From contig QKMZ01000001.1 in NCBI GenBank assembly GCA_003242885.1, positions 310,001 through 374,000 on the forward strand: a stretch of 64,000 bases of DNA, read 5' to 3'. This DNA is from Candidatus Melainabacteria bacterium (GTDB taxonomy: Bacteria; Cyanobacteriota; Vampirovibrionia; Obscuribacterales; Obscuribacteraceae). Each line of letters starts with the position of its first letter. The first letter of the stretch is position 1. The notes under the pieces are model-generated. The model had not been told where the DNA came from. It searched no databases and was given only the letters and a program-made list of their open reading frames with translations. A program made the position numbers and the translations under genes. This document shows, piece after piece, positions 37,469-47,906 of the stretch.

Positions 37469-37660
37469 ATCTTCTCAACAACAAGTTTTGCCGCATTTCG
37501 CTCTGAATTCGAAACGCAAAGTTGCCGGACCCTATTTTAGCCCGTTTGTCATGAGGAGCGGCTCTCTATGAAGCGCATCTGTATAGAAAGTTTCTCATAA
37601 GAAAACCTGCAAGAGCCCACGGCTCTGGCGATTGTGCTTCCCGCGTGAGTCCGTAGAAAC

Positions 37661-37689
37661 CAAAGGGAGGCGGATCAACCACCTCCCTT
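37661..37689 (-). terminator. Hairpin downstream of SOD
   Basis: aagggaggcggatcaaccacctccctt. Confidence 0.5.
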
Positions 37690-37731
37690 CAATGTCTTTC
37701 AGCTCTGAGAGCTGTTTTTCAAGGATTGAAT

Positions 37732-38346
37732 CTACTTGATCAATCTTGATTCAACAGCTGCCCAGTCGATATTGCTGAAGAATGCTTCGATGTATTTTGG
37801 TCTTTCTGCCGGTTTGTAATCCAGCAAGAAAGCATGCTCCCAAGCATCCATTACGAGGATCGGCTTGAATCCGGCAATGTTGCCTTCTTCGTGCAAGGTG
37901 ACCCAGTGGTTGGAAAGCACTTTGGTGTCTGGATCTTGGAACAGGATAGCCCAGCCCACTCCGCGCATCGCGCCTACTTTCATGAAGTCATTTTTCCATA
38001 CTTCGTAAGAAGAATAGGTGTCGCAGATTGCTTTGCCGATTGCACTGCTTTCTTTCGGTTCGTCGGATCCACCGGATTTGAGGTTGCCGAAATAGTATTC
38101 GTGCAAAACTTTGCCGTTGTATTCGAAGCCGTAACGACGCTTCAATTCGGCGTATTCCGGAGTGCCGCTTTTGCCGGCTTCGGTGAGTTCAATGACTTTC
38201 TCATTGAGGGTATTGGTGTTGGTTACATAACCACCGTACAAGGCAAAGTGAATTTCCAATGTCTTGTCGGAGATACCATTCAAATTCTTGAGATGGGAGA
38301 AGTCTTTCTTCTCGTAGGTTTTGTATTGAATTTTTGTTCCTTGCAT
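37732..38346 (-). CDS. Fe/Mn-type superoxide dismutase
   Basis: LEIHFALYGGYV, VLHEYYFGNL, MDAWEHAFLLDY carry the four metal ligands; H30-equivalent replaced. Confidence 0.88.
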   Translation of the reverse strand: MQGTKIQYKTYEKKDFSHLKNLNGISDKTLEIHFALYGGYVTNTNTLNEKVIELTEAGKSGTPEYAELKRRYGFEYNGKVLHEYYFGNLKSGGSDEPKESSAIGKAICDTYSSYEVWKNDFMKVGAMRGVGWAILFQDPDTKVLSNHWVTLHEEGNIAGFKPILVMDAWEHAFLLDYKPAERPKYIEAFFSNIDWAAVESRLIK

Positions 38347-38613
38347 CGCGCTCTCCTATGCAACACAGTAAGACCATAAAGATCTTGTGGACATCTGTCT
38401 CTCGTGGCTGTCATTCATACCATAAATCCTTTTTCAAGAAGGGCGATTGTTCATTAAACAGCAGTTTTTTGCAACCCAAACATATTGTTCTGGCCGCTTT
38501 TTATCCCGCGGGAAGCCCAGTATTGATGCGATTTTGAGCGTTGTGCGATTCTAAATTTAGAACGACACCGTATGTGGTATCGCTGGAAGTTTGTCGCTTG
38601 TTGCTGCTGAAAC

Positions 38614-40362
38614 TTATGGAACCAAGTCTGCAAGCCGTTTGCGTGGCTTCTGTCCTTCATCGCCTGGAGCCGCGTCTGCCGGTGCTTCAGCCGGTTGTGC
38701 AGCTTGGACCGGTTGGCCTGTAGCGGGATCGATTTGCTGCTGCATCTGTTGCGCTGCTGCTTGTTCTTCCGGAGTCGGTGCCGCCGGCGCCGGAGGAGGA
38801 GGTGGTGGCATAAAACCTTCCGGTGGGACCCCTGCTGCTTCGGCTGCAGGAGCAGGTTGTGCTGCTTGCTGAACCTCGGCAACTTGTTGCTCGTAAGCAT
38901 GCTGCATTTGTTCGTAAGCTTGCTGTTGCGGCGCCTGTGCTGCAGGTTGTTCGTAGGCCTGCTGCTGCATTTGCTGAATTTGTTGTTGCTGTTCTGCCAG
39001 TTGCTCTGGTGTTAGATGCAACTCTGCGGGTGTAACCGGAGGCAATTGCGCTGTGGCATTTGGGTCAACTGTCGCGTGCGAATAACCGTCGGCCGCCGAG
39101 GCCATATCGACAACTGCCGCAGCCAAGGTGCTGCCGGTACCTGTGCCTGCTGCGCTTTGAGTTGTGTAGCTATTGTAAGGTTGATTCAAGAACCAGCCCA
39201 TTTGAGCGAAAGCATCTTCAAGTGAAATTTGATTGCTAATGCAATAGTTGAGCGCAACGATTGCCTGTTCAACACTAACTACTCCTTTAGCCATGAAATC
39301 ATTCAAGGCAAGCGATACACCCATTTCAAACTCACCGATTGCGCCCACTTTGTGCAGCATCAATCCCATGATTTGAGCGTCGCGAGTGCCGTTTCTCACT
39401 GCTTCTTCAATTTGCTGTGGAGAAATTCTTCCGGCCAGCTGCAAGAATTGATAGAGCGGAACAGTTTCAACAACCGGCTCTTTCTGCGGTTCTTGGGCTT
39501 TTATGACTTCTTCGATTGTGGTACCGCCACTGGCCACCATGTTCAAAACCAGCGCTGCTTGATCGCCGATTAAAGAACCAGCCGCGACCATCCTCTGCAA
39601 TTCGAGAGCATTGTTGAGAATATGCTCGTTGATAGCGCCTTGTGCGATAAGAATCTGTCCGAGCGGTTGTTCTTGCACAAGACCCATTTCGACATAGTCC
39701 ATCAAATTGGTGTCCGGCATGATGCCGGCTTTGACAAGCAATTCACCCAATCGGATTGTATTGTGCAGAGGCAATTGCAAACCTGTTTCGGCAAGCGATT
39801 GTTCTAGCGGAATCTGTCGCTCACGCGCAGCTCTGAGCCCCTGCAGGGCTTGTTCGCGGGTGATCTTATGGTCGCGCACCAATACCTGCGCGTTTAGAGC
39901 AGAGGAGAGAAGTGGCTCGACCACCGCTCCGGTAAGAATCAAAATACGACCGAGTGGCAATCCGCTCTGAGTAGACTGCGCCAATGCCTGGTCGAGAACT
40001 TCCTTGGTAATCATTTCGGCTTCGACAAGCAGTTCGCCCAATTTGTTGGTGGGCTGACTTTGCTGCACTTCCAATCCGAGCTGTCTGAAGGCGTCTTCGA
40101 GCGCCATCTCTTCTCTGCCGACAATAGCCAGCGCCTGGAGCACTGTTTCTAAACTGATGACACCGTCTTTCAGCAGGGATTGAGCCTGGACAGCAGCTCT
40201 CAGTTGACCGTCGGAGAGAAACCCCGACATGATCAAAACTCGTCCCACCGGCAGGGATTGATGTTTGGCGATTTGCATCGCTTCACGAAGTTCTTCCGGT
40301 CTGAGGAGGCCAGCCTGAGTCAACAGATCGCCCAGACGAACTCCACCTGCTTCACTTGTCAT
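38614..40362 (-). CDS. Protein with tandem GspE/MshE N-terminal-like (MshEN) repeats and Pro/Gln/Ala-rich C-terminus
   Basis: Repeated RLGDLLTQAGLLRPEELREAMQIAKHQSLPVGRVLIMSGFLSDGQLRAA-like units. Confidence 0.75.
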   Translation of the reverse strand: MTSEAGGVRLGDLLTQAGLLRPEELREAMQIAKHQSLPVGRVLIMSGFLSDGQLRAAVQAQSLLKDGVISLETVLQALAIVGREEMALEDAFRQLGLEVQQSQPTNKLGELLVEAEMITKEVLDQALAQSTQSGLPLGRILILTGAVVEPLLSSALNAQVLVRDHKITREQALQGLRAARERQIPLEQSLAETGLQLPLHNTIRLGELLVKAGIMPDTNLMDYVEMGLVQEQPLGQILIAQGAINEHILNNALELQRMVAAGSLIGDQAALVLNMVASGGTTIEEVIKAQEPQKEPVVETVPLYQFLQLAGRISPQQIEEAVRNGTRDAQIMGLMLHKVGAIGEFEMGVSLALNDFMAKGVVSVEQAIVALNYCISNQISLEDAFAQMGWFLNQPYNSYTTQSAAGTGTGSTLAAAVVDMASAADGYSHATVDPNATAQLPPVTPAELHLTPEQLAEQQQQIQQMQQQAYEQPAAQAPQQQAYEQMQHAYEQQVAEVQQAAQPAPAAEAAGVPPEGFMPPPPPPAPAAPTPEEQAAAQQMQQQIDPATGQPVQAAQPAEAPADAAPGDEGQKPRKRLADLVP

Positions 40363-40556
40363 CGAAGTTACCTACTCCATAGTCTTTGTAGATTCTAAAG
40401 CAAAATCTTTCATATCTTTATGCATTCTGCCCGTTGGTAGCGCATCTTAATTTGTGCGGTCGCAAAGAGGGTGTAAAACTCCCGGCTTTGCAAAGATGCA
40501 AAAATCCCGCCGGAGCCGCAAAGTCCCGCTGTGCTTAATTTTTCATTTTAGGGACG

Positions 40557-41657
40557 CTAGACTGCGTCCGGAGTCAGACGTGATTCCATGTCGGTCAACT
40601 TTTCGAGGGCTGCGACCGGACCTTCGATGTTTTCCATTGCTGCAGGGCGACGATTTTTATCGGAATCTGACGTTGAAACACCGCCTGTGACCAACTCCTG
40701 CTTCTTTGGCAAGCGTATGTCTTTTGCCAAACCAAGCGCCTTCATCAAGAGAATTGCGTACCAGGAGATGTCGAACTCTCTCCAGCTCAATCCGTGGCGG
40801 GCGGACTGAGGGAAGGCGTGGTGGTTGTTATGCCAACCCTCGCCGCAGGCAAGCAACCCTACCCACCAGACATTGCGGCTGGCATCGGCCGTTTCAAAGT
40901 TGCGGTAGCCAAATCGCGGAATGTGGCAAACGGAATTGACCAAAAATGCGGCAATAAAAATGGTTGCGGCCCCCAACAGATTGGCAACAAGAGCCACAGG
41001 TCCCAGCAAAGCCAGGATTAAGAGACGAAAAACTACACAGACAGTGAGGCAAATCAGCCACTGGGTCTTGGGATTGGACGGATCCAGGGCGCGGTAGACC
41101 GGGTCTCTCAAAAGGTCTGGAACGACGACAGGGAACTGTTCTTTTGGGGTTTTGTATTCAGGAGAAAACAGCCAACCAGCAAAAGAATGCCAAAAACCGT
41201 TGCGAGGAGAGTGAGGATCGCCCTCTTTGTCAGTCAGCTTGTGATGCACTCGATGAGTCGCGACCCAGGCTATCGGCGAACCTTCAAAACATAGGTAGCC
41301 GCCCGAGACAATGAAATATTCCAAAAATCTCGGAATCTTGATGGAACGGTGTGAGAGAAGTCGGTGATAGCCGATAGTGATGCCAAGACCGTGATAGAGC
41401 CATGACGCGACAAAAACTGTCAGGAAAAGAAGCATGGGTATACTCGCAGGATCCTTAGCCCGGCAATCGTCTTGGGGAAGAAACCAAAAACGCCGGACCG
41501 CCTGTAGTTTACCTCTGATGTCCCTCTTTTGAAAGTGCATGACATCTGTGGGTTTGGTCACGGGCAAGTTAATTGCGCTTGTTGTAAGTAAGAATTTTTG
41601 GTGCGGTATCGAATATGGTGCGCAGAACCTTGTCGATGGTTTAAACCGTGTTTTCAA
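40557..41657 (-). CDS. Fatty acid (acyl-CoA/acyl-lipid) desaturase
   Basis: Histidine boxes HRLLSHR, HRVHH, HNNHH; start probably internal (MHFQKRD...). Confidence 0.93.
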   Translation of the reverse strand: MKTRFKPSTRFCAPYSIPHQKFLLTTSAINLPVTKPTDVMHFQKRDIRGKLQAVRRFWFLPQDDCRAKDPASIPMLLFLTVFVASWLYHGLGITIGYHRLLSHRSIKIPRFLEYFIVSGGYLCFEGSPIAWVATHRVHHKLTDKEGDPHSPRNGFWHSFAGWLFSPEYKTPKEQFPVVVPDLLRDPVYRALDPSNPKTQWLICLTVCVVFRLLILALLGPVALVANLLGAATIFIAAFLVNSVCHIPRFGYRNFETADASRNVWWVGLLACGEGWHNNHHAFPQSARHGLSWREFDISWYAILLMKALGLAKDIRLPKKQELVTGGVSTSDSDKNRRPAAMENIEGPVAALEKLTDMESRLTPDAV

Positions 41658-41678
41658 TAAATAACTCTAAAAACGAGA

Positions 41679-41700
41679 CCAGGCGCTCGAAAGCGCCTGG
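41679..41700. terminator. Strong hairpin ccaggcgctcgaaagcgcctgg
   Basis: 9-bp stem; TCTCGTTTTT follows on the minus strand. Confidence 0.6.
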
Positions 41701-41726
41701 CGAATTTCTCATGGTTCCTTAGAACC

Positions 41727-41978
41727 TCACCATCTTGGTGTTATGGTGCCCCCGTGGGGGCGGTTTTCAACTAGGTTGTGTTCAATTGTCAAAGACGCTT
41801 GCTCTAAGGATGTCCTCCGGGAGCGAAGTTCTGACTCTTTCATAATGCCCTCGAAAATGCGCAATCTAACCTCTTTTTCGCGCAGATTCGAAAGTTCTTT
41901 TGTTTTTGTTGCGCAGGCAACAATGTCGCTTGGAATTTTGTTATTGGCAAAACAAAATTCCAGAAAAATCACTATCAC
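41727..41978 (-). CDS. Small hypothetical protein
   Basis: 83-aa charged ORF ending just upstream of the 41679 hairpin; weak. Confidence 0.3.
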   Translation of the reverse strand: MIVIFLEFCFANNKIPSDIVACATKTKELSNLREKEVRLRIFEGIMKESELRSRRTSLEQASLTIEHNLVENRPHGGTITPRW

Positions 41979-42069
41979 TCAGTGTGGCGTCACTCACCTG
42001 TCGTAGCGATAGGTCACGCGGCACCGTATATGGTGCGGATATGCGCGCTTGGTTGAATTAGTTCGTAAA

Positions 42070-42105
42070 TCAGTGAATCAATCAGTGAATCAATTAGTGA
42101 ATCAA
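42070..42105. repeat. Three 12-bp tandem repeats (tcagtgaatcaa) across the end of the thioredoxin-like gene
   Basis: Direct reading. Confidence 0.85.
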
Positions 42106-42648
42106 TTTGAGCGCCGGCAGTTTTTTTGCTGCAATTTGCGAACTGCTTTCGTCATCAGAAGGTGGCTCTGTTATAAGCCTGGAGATTGACTTTGCCAGTT
42201 CTTGCCGATTGTTTTCTTTGTAAGTGACATACCGCTCTTCCAGGCACCCGTCTTTGAACAGCAGGACAGCGGGCACTTCGGGAACATCATATTTGTAACT
42301 CAGCCCCAGATTCTTGTTGAGGTCGAGCCTTACGTAATCGACCTTTCCGCCGAATCTCGATACCAACTCGACAATCGATTTGGCTGCCGGATCGCAAGCT
42401 GGGCAAGTGGGCAGCGAAAATTCGACCAAAACAATTCCTCGTCTTGCCAGCACGCGCGTACGAAACTTCAATTCCTGCTCGTTTTTCAAAGTGCGAGCGA
42501 GGTGTTCGTTGTGTTCGGCTTTATTGCCGAACGGTACAAAGGTGCCCAGCTGGTCGACTCCGATTTGTGCTGCGCACGGCAAAACGTTTATGCAGACAAG
42601 CAACAAGATTGATACGCATCTAGCGAAAGACAAATTCATATGAACCAA
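42094..42648 (-). CDS. Secreted thioredoxin-like protein
   Basis: Signal peptide; VEFSLPTCPACDPAAK; VDYVRLDLN; VPAVLLFKDG. Confidence 0.85.
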   Translation of the reverse strand: MVHMNLSFARCVSILLLVCINVLPCAAQIGVDQLGTFVPFGNKAEHNEHLARTLKNEQELKFRTRVLARRGIVLVEFSLPTCPACDPAAKSIVELVSRFGGKVDYVRLDLNKNLGLSYKYDVPEVPAVLLFKDGCLEERYVTYKENNRQELAKSISRLITEPPSDDESSSQIAAKKLPALKLIH

Positions 42649-42953
42649 TCGGGCGGTCGGTGTTTAGTTTACCGGACCTCGCCAGTTGCAGAAGTGATGA
42701 ATTTTTCTTGCGGTGCTACCGGTGGCGAGTCAGTCAGTGCCAAATTTTGCTCACTGTTGTCTGAATATTTCGGCTTCTTCACGAAGAGCCTCCCGGAATC
42801 ATCGGCCATGCGTTCCCTCAATGGCAAGTCGGACAAGCTTTAAGGGAAAGCCTGTGCAGTTAATCTCGCGTGCTCAGATCTACATAGTGGATATACGTAT
42901 GTACTTTTAATGAAACGAATGTTATATCCATCTCAATATCGAGGACTGCTGCC

Positions 42954-44192
42954 GTGCAAAGACGCATGTCTGGACAGAATCTTGGACCAGAGTCGGGACT
43001 TAAGCCGGGAATGGGCATGGGTCTGAAGCCGCAATTGGATCATGTCATCGTTTCTCTGAAGAAACGGATCCTGATTCCTGTTCTTATTCTTGTTGGCGTT
43101 TTGATCTGGTTCAGCCTTTGTAGAGCCTTTTATGAGAGCTATTGGACAGGTACCGTCCATCGCGTTCAAACCGTCGACTTCAATATTTTGCACCACACGC
43201 TGCCCAGTACCCTTTCTCAGCTGATTGTTTCTGGTCGCGACGACCAAATTCAGCGCGTACTTGATTCCACTTATGGCCTGTTTGGGCTGGTGATCACCGA
43301 TCCAACGGGCAATTCTATTCTTTATCAAACCGACAAGGTCTATCGGCGCAAGTCCTGGCAGAAACGCCTCAGCCCAGAGAATCTGAAGACAGAGGCGGAG
43401 CCTTACGACCTGCTTACGGACCCGCCGCCCATCAGTGCTGCTTACGAGCACAAATCACCGAGATCTTCAGGCGCCGTGAAAGTGGAAGGCGAAAGTCAGC
43501 CTGGTCGCGTACTGGGACGCATCTATTACATGCGCTCTTACCCGCCAACATTGCTTGAAGATTTGAATAATTTCCTGACGACCGGATTCTGGGAATTGTC
43601 CGGCTCCAAGCGCGGATATCTCTTCATCACTTTGTCGTCGATATTCTTCTGCCTGGTTGTCGTGCTGCTCATCTGGTTGAGGCGCCGCGGCATAGAGTTG
43701 AAAGAGAAGGAACTCGAGCATATTCAAAAAGAGCTTGAAATCAGACAACGCGCTCTTGCTCATTTATCGGGCGAACTGGCAAATCAGAAGACCAGAAAAG
43801 CTTGGTTGGAAAAAGAAGCCGAACAATCATATAAGCGTGCTCTCGGACTAAAACAATCTCTGGAGCGCTTAAGAGACTCACTGGCATTGGTCAGCGGGCA
43901 GCAAATCACAGTCCAGCAGGCGGAAAACCTTGATCCGCATCAAATGGTGAAGGTCCGCCCTCCTGTGCATCCGCCCAGCGCTTTGCTCGAGGAAATTGAA
44001 CTATTGATTCCGGCGCTTTCCGACAATGCCAAGGCGCTCCGCTCACAAGCAGGTTTGTTGCAAGACTATTGTCAGATTCTCGAGAACAGACAGGTTGAGA
44101 TGCACCAGCTCGTGGAAAACGCTTACAACAGAGCACAACAAGTTTCCGAACGATTTATTGACATGCGTCCGGGAACGACCGTTAACAACTAA
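42954..44192 (+). CDS. Two-TM membrane protein with extracytoplasmic and coiled-coil domains
   Basis: TM LIPVLILVGVLIWFSL and TM FITLSSIFFCLVVVLLIWLRR, then coiled coil. Confidence 0.75.
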   Translation: MQRRMSGQNLGPESGLKPGMGMGLKPQLDHVIVSLKKRILIPVLILVGVLIWFSLCRAFYESYWTGTVHRVQTVDFNILHHTLPSTLSQLIVSGRDDQIQRVLDSTYGLFGLVITDPTGNSILYQTDKVYRRKSWQKRLSPENLKTEAEPYDLLTDPPPISAAYEHKSPRSSGAVKVEGESQPGRVLGRIYYMRSYPPTLLEDLNNFLTTGFWELSGSKRGYLFITLSSIFFCLVVVLLIWLRRRGIELKEKELEHIQKELEIRQRALAHLSGELANQKTRKAWLEKEAEQSYKRALGLKQSLERLRDSLALVSGQQITVQQAENLDPHQMVKVRPPVHPPSALLEEIELLIPALSDNAKALRSQAGLLQDYCQILENRQVEMHQLVENAYNRAQQVSERFIDMRPGTTVNN

Positions 44193-44442
44193 GAACGGCG
44201 GGCACTTAAATACTGTAACCGCGTATGTCTCTTGATTTCGTGTTGTTGCTTAGTATTTGGCTGACTATAAGTAGGCCATGATAAGCTAATGGCTGTGGGA
44301 CTAACGCCGCCCGCATCCTGTGATGTATATAAGTGGGATGGGTAGGTGATTTAGCATGTAGCCCGCGCAATGCGAGCTTTTTCTGGCCGACTCGTTTTAG
44401 AGTCCCGGAATAACCCTGGAGTATCTGGAGCAAGAGGAAATA

Positions 44443-47400
44443 ATGAAACCAGCCTCCGGTAAGAAATTGACGCTTTCGCTGAATTCCTTGCAGGAATCGA
44501 GCAGCGAGCCCGTCTATCGCCGTGGTGTGCAGTATTATCGCCGCAAAAAGGTTCTTAAGTACGAAGAGACTGAGGGCGGTCAAAAGATTGATGCTCTCGT
44601 AATTGGCTCGGAGCCGCAGCCGTATAAAGTTCATGTCGAGATCGAGTCGGAAGAAGTTTTCAAAGCCGAATGCTCCTGCCCGTATTTCGAGGAAGTCTGC
44701 AAGCATTCAGTGGCAGTTATTCTTACGCATATTGCTCGAGGCAATCCCGGCATAAGATTTGATCTGGCGGAAAACGACAGAGGGCGCGACAACCAGCAAG
44801 AGCGGGCGCCGAAAGCCAAGGATATGCTCGATGACGCCAAAGGCGCCGAGCCTGATCCTGATGATCAGCGCCATCAACTTGGCGTTTTGGTTTTGGAAAA
44901 ACCACTTGCTTTGATCGTCGGAACCGTCCCGCAAGAGAAGCAAGGCAAGGTCAACATTCTCAAAGTGCCACCTGAGTTTTTGAATGTTCTCGAGCCTGAG
45001 TCCAGAATATATCGTCTCACAAAATATTTGACCCAATTGCCTCAGACAACCAAGGGTATTGCGGGTGGGCATCGCATTCCTCGTGGCGACGAAGGCACCG
45101 TGATCGGACATTTGAGCCTGTGTAGCAAGCTCGTTAACACCGCAGACGGAAGCGAAGTAAGTTTTTCAAACAAAGTAATCAAGCCGCTTGCCGTCCTTTC
45201 CGAGACTGAAAGCGGTGAATTGCTGTTGAAATTAGAAGCACGCGATGAGGAAGGCAATTCGCTTGAGCATCCGGTGTTTTTCCTTGGGCAAAGCAGTTGG
45301 GTAATGTCCAAGCATACCTTTTACAGTATCGATTTAAGCGCTATCCATCGGCTTTTCCAATTCTTCGACGCACACGGTCAAATGACGGTGAAGTTGGAGA
45401 TTGTTCCGAAATTTCTGGCTGTGGATCTGCCGATTTTGCAAAAACGCATGGACGTGCGACTTGACGAAACCACTGCGCCGTTTCCTGTTGCTGTCACAGA
45501 TGCACCTCGCGTCGTTATCAAGCTCGGCGAGCGCAAAGGCGTCCCGACTACAGCGATCGGCAGTGGCCCTAATGATGTGTCGCTTGAAGTCTCGCTTTCA
45601 TTTGGATATGGTGCGCTTGTTTTGCCATCGCGTGATGAGACAAGTGCAGTAGAGTCCGAACTCTATACCCGTACGATGTCGGAGACAGGACAGAGCGTTT
45701 GGGTGAAACGTCAATGGGAGTTGGAACACCAGGTGCGCCGCTTCTTGAGCAACTTGCAGCCCACTCGCACGATTGCAGATCGTTTCTTCTTTGCTGACGA
45801 AGCAGCGCTGGATGCTCTCTATTACTTGTCCTCCGAGCAGTGCGCGGAGTGGGAAGTTGCCGGCATCGATGCGCTGAAAAATTACAAGGTCCGCAAAGAG
45901 CCGCTTAAGCTCAAAGCGAAGCTGTCACTTAAAAAGGACTCCTTCAAATTCGACTTCGATCTGGATTGCTCTTCCAATGGTGAAGCGATTCCATTTCCGC
46001 TGGTTATCGAGTCACTTTTCCGCAACCGCAATTACCTGAAATTGTCTTCCGGCGAATGCGTCAGGTTGCCGATGACGACGCTTTTGAGTCTGCTCAAAAC
46101 CATCGGTCAGAGCAAGGATACATCGCGTCCGCTCTACCAAGCCTTGCCGATTGCGCACGCACTCGAGACGCATGAAATTGAAATCGATGCAGATCAAGGT
46201 TTCCAAAACTTTCTGCAGAAGATTCACAATTTCAGAGAGCTTGAAGGAATTGAGCTTCCTGAGTCGTTTGATGGTGAGTTGCGGACGTATCAAAAGGAAG
46301 GCTTCAACTGGCTTTCATTCCTTCGCGAATACGGACTGGCTGGAATCCTCGCTGATGACATGGGTCTTGGTAAAACCGTTCAAGCACTCGCGTTGCTTCT
46401 CGATCACCACAAAGACGGCAAGAAAAAAATGCCATCAATAGTGGTGGCGCCCACATCAGTTGTGTACAACTGGTTGAGCGAGGCAGAACGCTTCACGCCC
46501 AAACTTAAAAAAGCGCTTTTTCTTGGTCGCGATCGTGGCGAACTTTTGAAAACACTTCAAAAAGACAATGCCAAAAAGCCGGATGTGATCTTCACCACAT
46601 ACGGTATCATCCGTCGAGATTATGAAACGCTGAAAGATTTGCAATTCGAGTTCCTTATTCTCGACGAAGCGCAAAACATCAAGAACCCGGAATCGGTTGG
46701 TGCGATTGCCGCGAAGAGCTTGAAGTCCTTCCACCGATTGGCACTTTCCGGTACGCCTGTTGAGAACAGACTGAAAGAACTCTGGTCTCTGTTCGACTTC
46801 CTGATGCCGGATTTCTTAAGTACCTACAAAGACTTCAACGAAACTTTCGAGCGCCCGATCGAAGCAGGATTGGATGGGGCCGGACAAAAACTTAGAAAGA
46901 TCGTTCACCCATTTATTTTGAGAAGGCTGAAGAGCCAGGTCGAGAAAGAACTTCCGGATCGTACCGATATCATTCATCTTTGCGAACTGGAAGACGATCA
47001 GCGTTCACTCTATCTCGACGTTTTGGACGAATGCCGTCAGAAGGTCTTCAACGAGATTGCTTCTCGTGGCATCAAACGTTCGCAGATTTCCGTGCTCGCG
47101 GCGTTGCTTAGACTACGTCAGGTATGTTGCGACCCACGTTTGCTTAAGAATCGCGGTGATGCTCCTGCAGCTGCGTCTGCGAAGCTGTCTGCTTTTATTG
47201 CCATGATCGACGAAATCATCGATGAAGGTCACAAAATTCTGGTCTTTAGTCAGTTCGTCGAAATGCTCACTCTCATTCGAGCCGAATTGGAGAAAGCTGG
47301 TATCGATTATGCGTACATCGATGGTCAGACGCCGGCGAAAGAACGTCTTGATCGCGTTAATAACTTCAACGCCGATCCCAAGCTGCCGATATTTCTTATC

Positions 47401-47691
47401 AGCTTGAAGGCAGGCGGTACCGGTCTCAACCTGACTGGCGCCGATTACGTTATCCATTACGACCCCTGGTGGAATCCTGCGGTCGAAAATCAGGCTACTG
47501 ACCGGGCGCACCGTATCGGTCAGACGAGACATGTATTTAATTACAAGCTGATTACACGTGGAACAGTAGAAGAGAAAATTCTGGCCTTGCAAAAGAAGAA
47601 GAAAGAACTCGCAGAGCTTGTTATGGGTGGCGACGAAAGCGTCGCTAAAGAACTCACGAAAGAAGATCTTGAATATCTCTTCTCCTTCTAA
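44443..47691 (+). CDS. SWI2/SNF2 helicase with SWIM zinc finger
   Basis: CSCPYFEEVCKH SWIM; ADDMGLGKTVQAL; LDEAQNIKNPES; QATDRAHRIGQ. Confidence 0.96.
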   Translation: MKPASGKKLTLSLNSLQESSSEPVYRRGVQYYRRKKVLKYEETEGGQKIDALVIGSEPQPYKVHVEIESEEVFKAECSCPYFEEVCKHSVAVILTHIARGNPGIRFDLAENDRGRDNQQERAPKAKDMLDDAKGAEPDPDDQRHQLGVLVLEKPLALIVGTVPQEKQGKVNILKVPPEFLNVLEPESRIYRLTKYLTQLPQTTKGIAGGHRIPRGDEGTVIGHLSLCSKLVNTADGSEVSFSNKVIKPLAVLSETESGELLLKLEARDEEGNSLEHPVFFLGQSSWVMSKHTFYSIDLSAIHRLFQFFDAHGQMTVKLEIVPKFLAVDLPILQKRMDVRLDETTAPFPVAVTDAPRVVIKLGERKGVPTTAIGSGPNDVSLEVSLSFGYGALVLPSRDETSAVESELYTRTMSETGQSVWVKRQWELEHQVRRFLSNLQPTRTIADRFFFADEAALDALYYLSSEQCAEWEVAGIDALKNYKVRKEPLKLKAKLSLKKDSFKFDFDLDCSSNGEAIPFPLVIESLFRNRNYLKLSSGECVRLPMTTLLSLLKTIGQSKDTSRPLYQALPIAHALETHEIEIDADQGFQNFLQKIHNFRELEGIELPESFDGELRTYQKEGFNWLSFLREYGLAGILADDMGLGKTVQALALLLDHHKDGKKKMPSIVVAPTSVVYNWLSEAERFTPKLKKALFLGRDRGELLKTLQKDNAKKPDVIFTTYGIIRRDYETLKDLQFEFLILDEAQNIKNPESVGAIAAKSLKSFHRLALSGTPVENRLKELWSLFDFLMPDFLSTYKDFNETFERPIEAGLDGAGQKLRKIVHPFILRRLKSQVEKELPDRTDIIHLCELEDDQRSLYLDVLDECRQKVFNEIASRGIKRSQISVLAALLRLRQVCCDPRLLKNRGDAPAAASAKLSAFIAMIDEIIDEGHKILVFSQFVEMLTLIRAELEKAGIDYAYIDGQTPAKERLDRVNNFNADPKLPIFLISLKAGGTGLNLTGADYVIHYDPWWNPAVENQATDRAHRIGQTRHVFNYKLITRGTVEEKILALQKKKKELAELVMGGDESVAKELTKEDLEYLFSF

Positions 47692-47906
47692 GTTTCTCGA
47701 AAGTAAAAGATAGACATACCGCGGTATCAAGACTTTTATTAAATGTCGGAATTTTAGATGTTTGAAGTGTTTTCAGCGTTACCCCCTTGTGGGGGGCGGG
47801 AATATTTAACTTGACATCATGCGGCCTATCGCCGAAATACCGGCGAAATGACCATTAAGTAAGCCGTCCTGCAAAGAACGGCCACAAGGTCAAAAATTAG
47901 AGTCAT

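Noticed and set aside
37005-37571. Plus-strand 188-aa ORF
   Set aside because: Antisense of the MerR-like gene; Ser/Arg-rich shadow translation.
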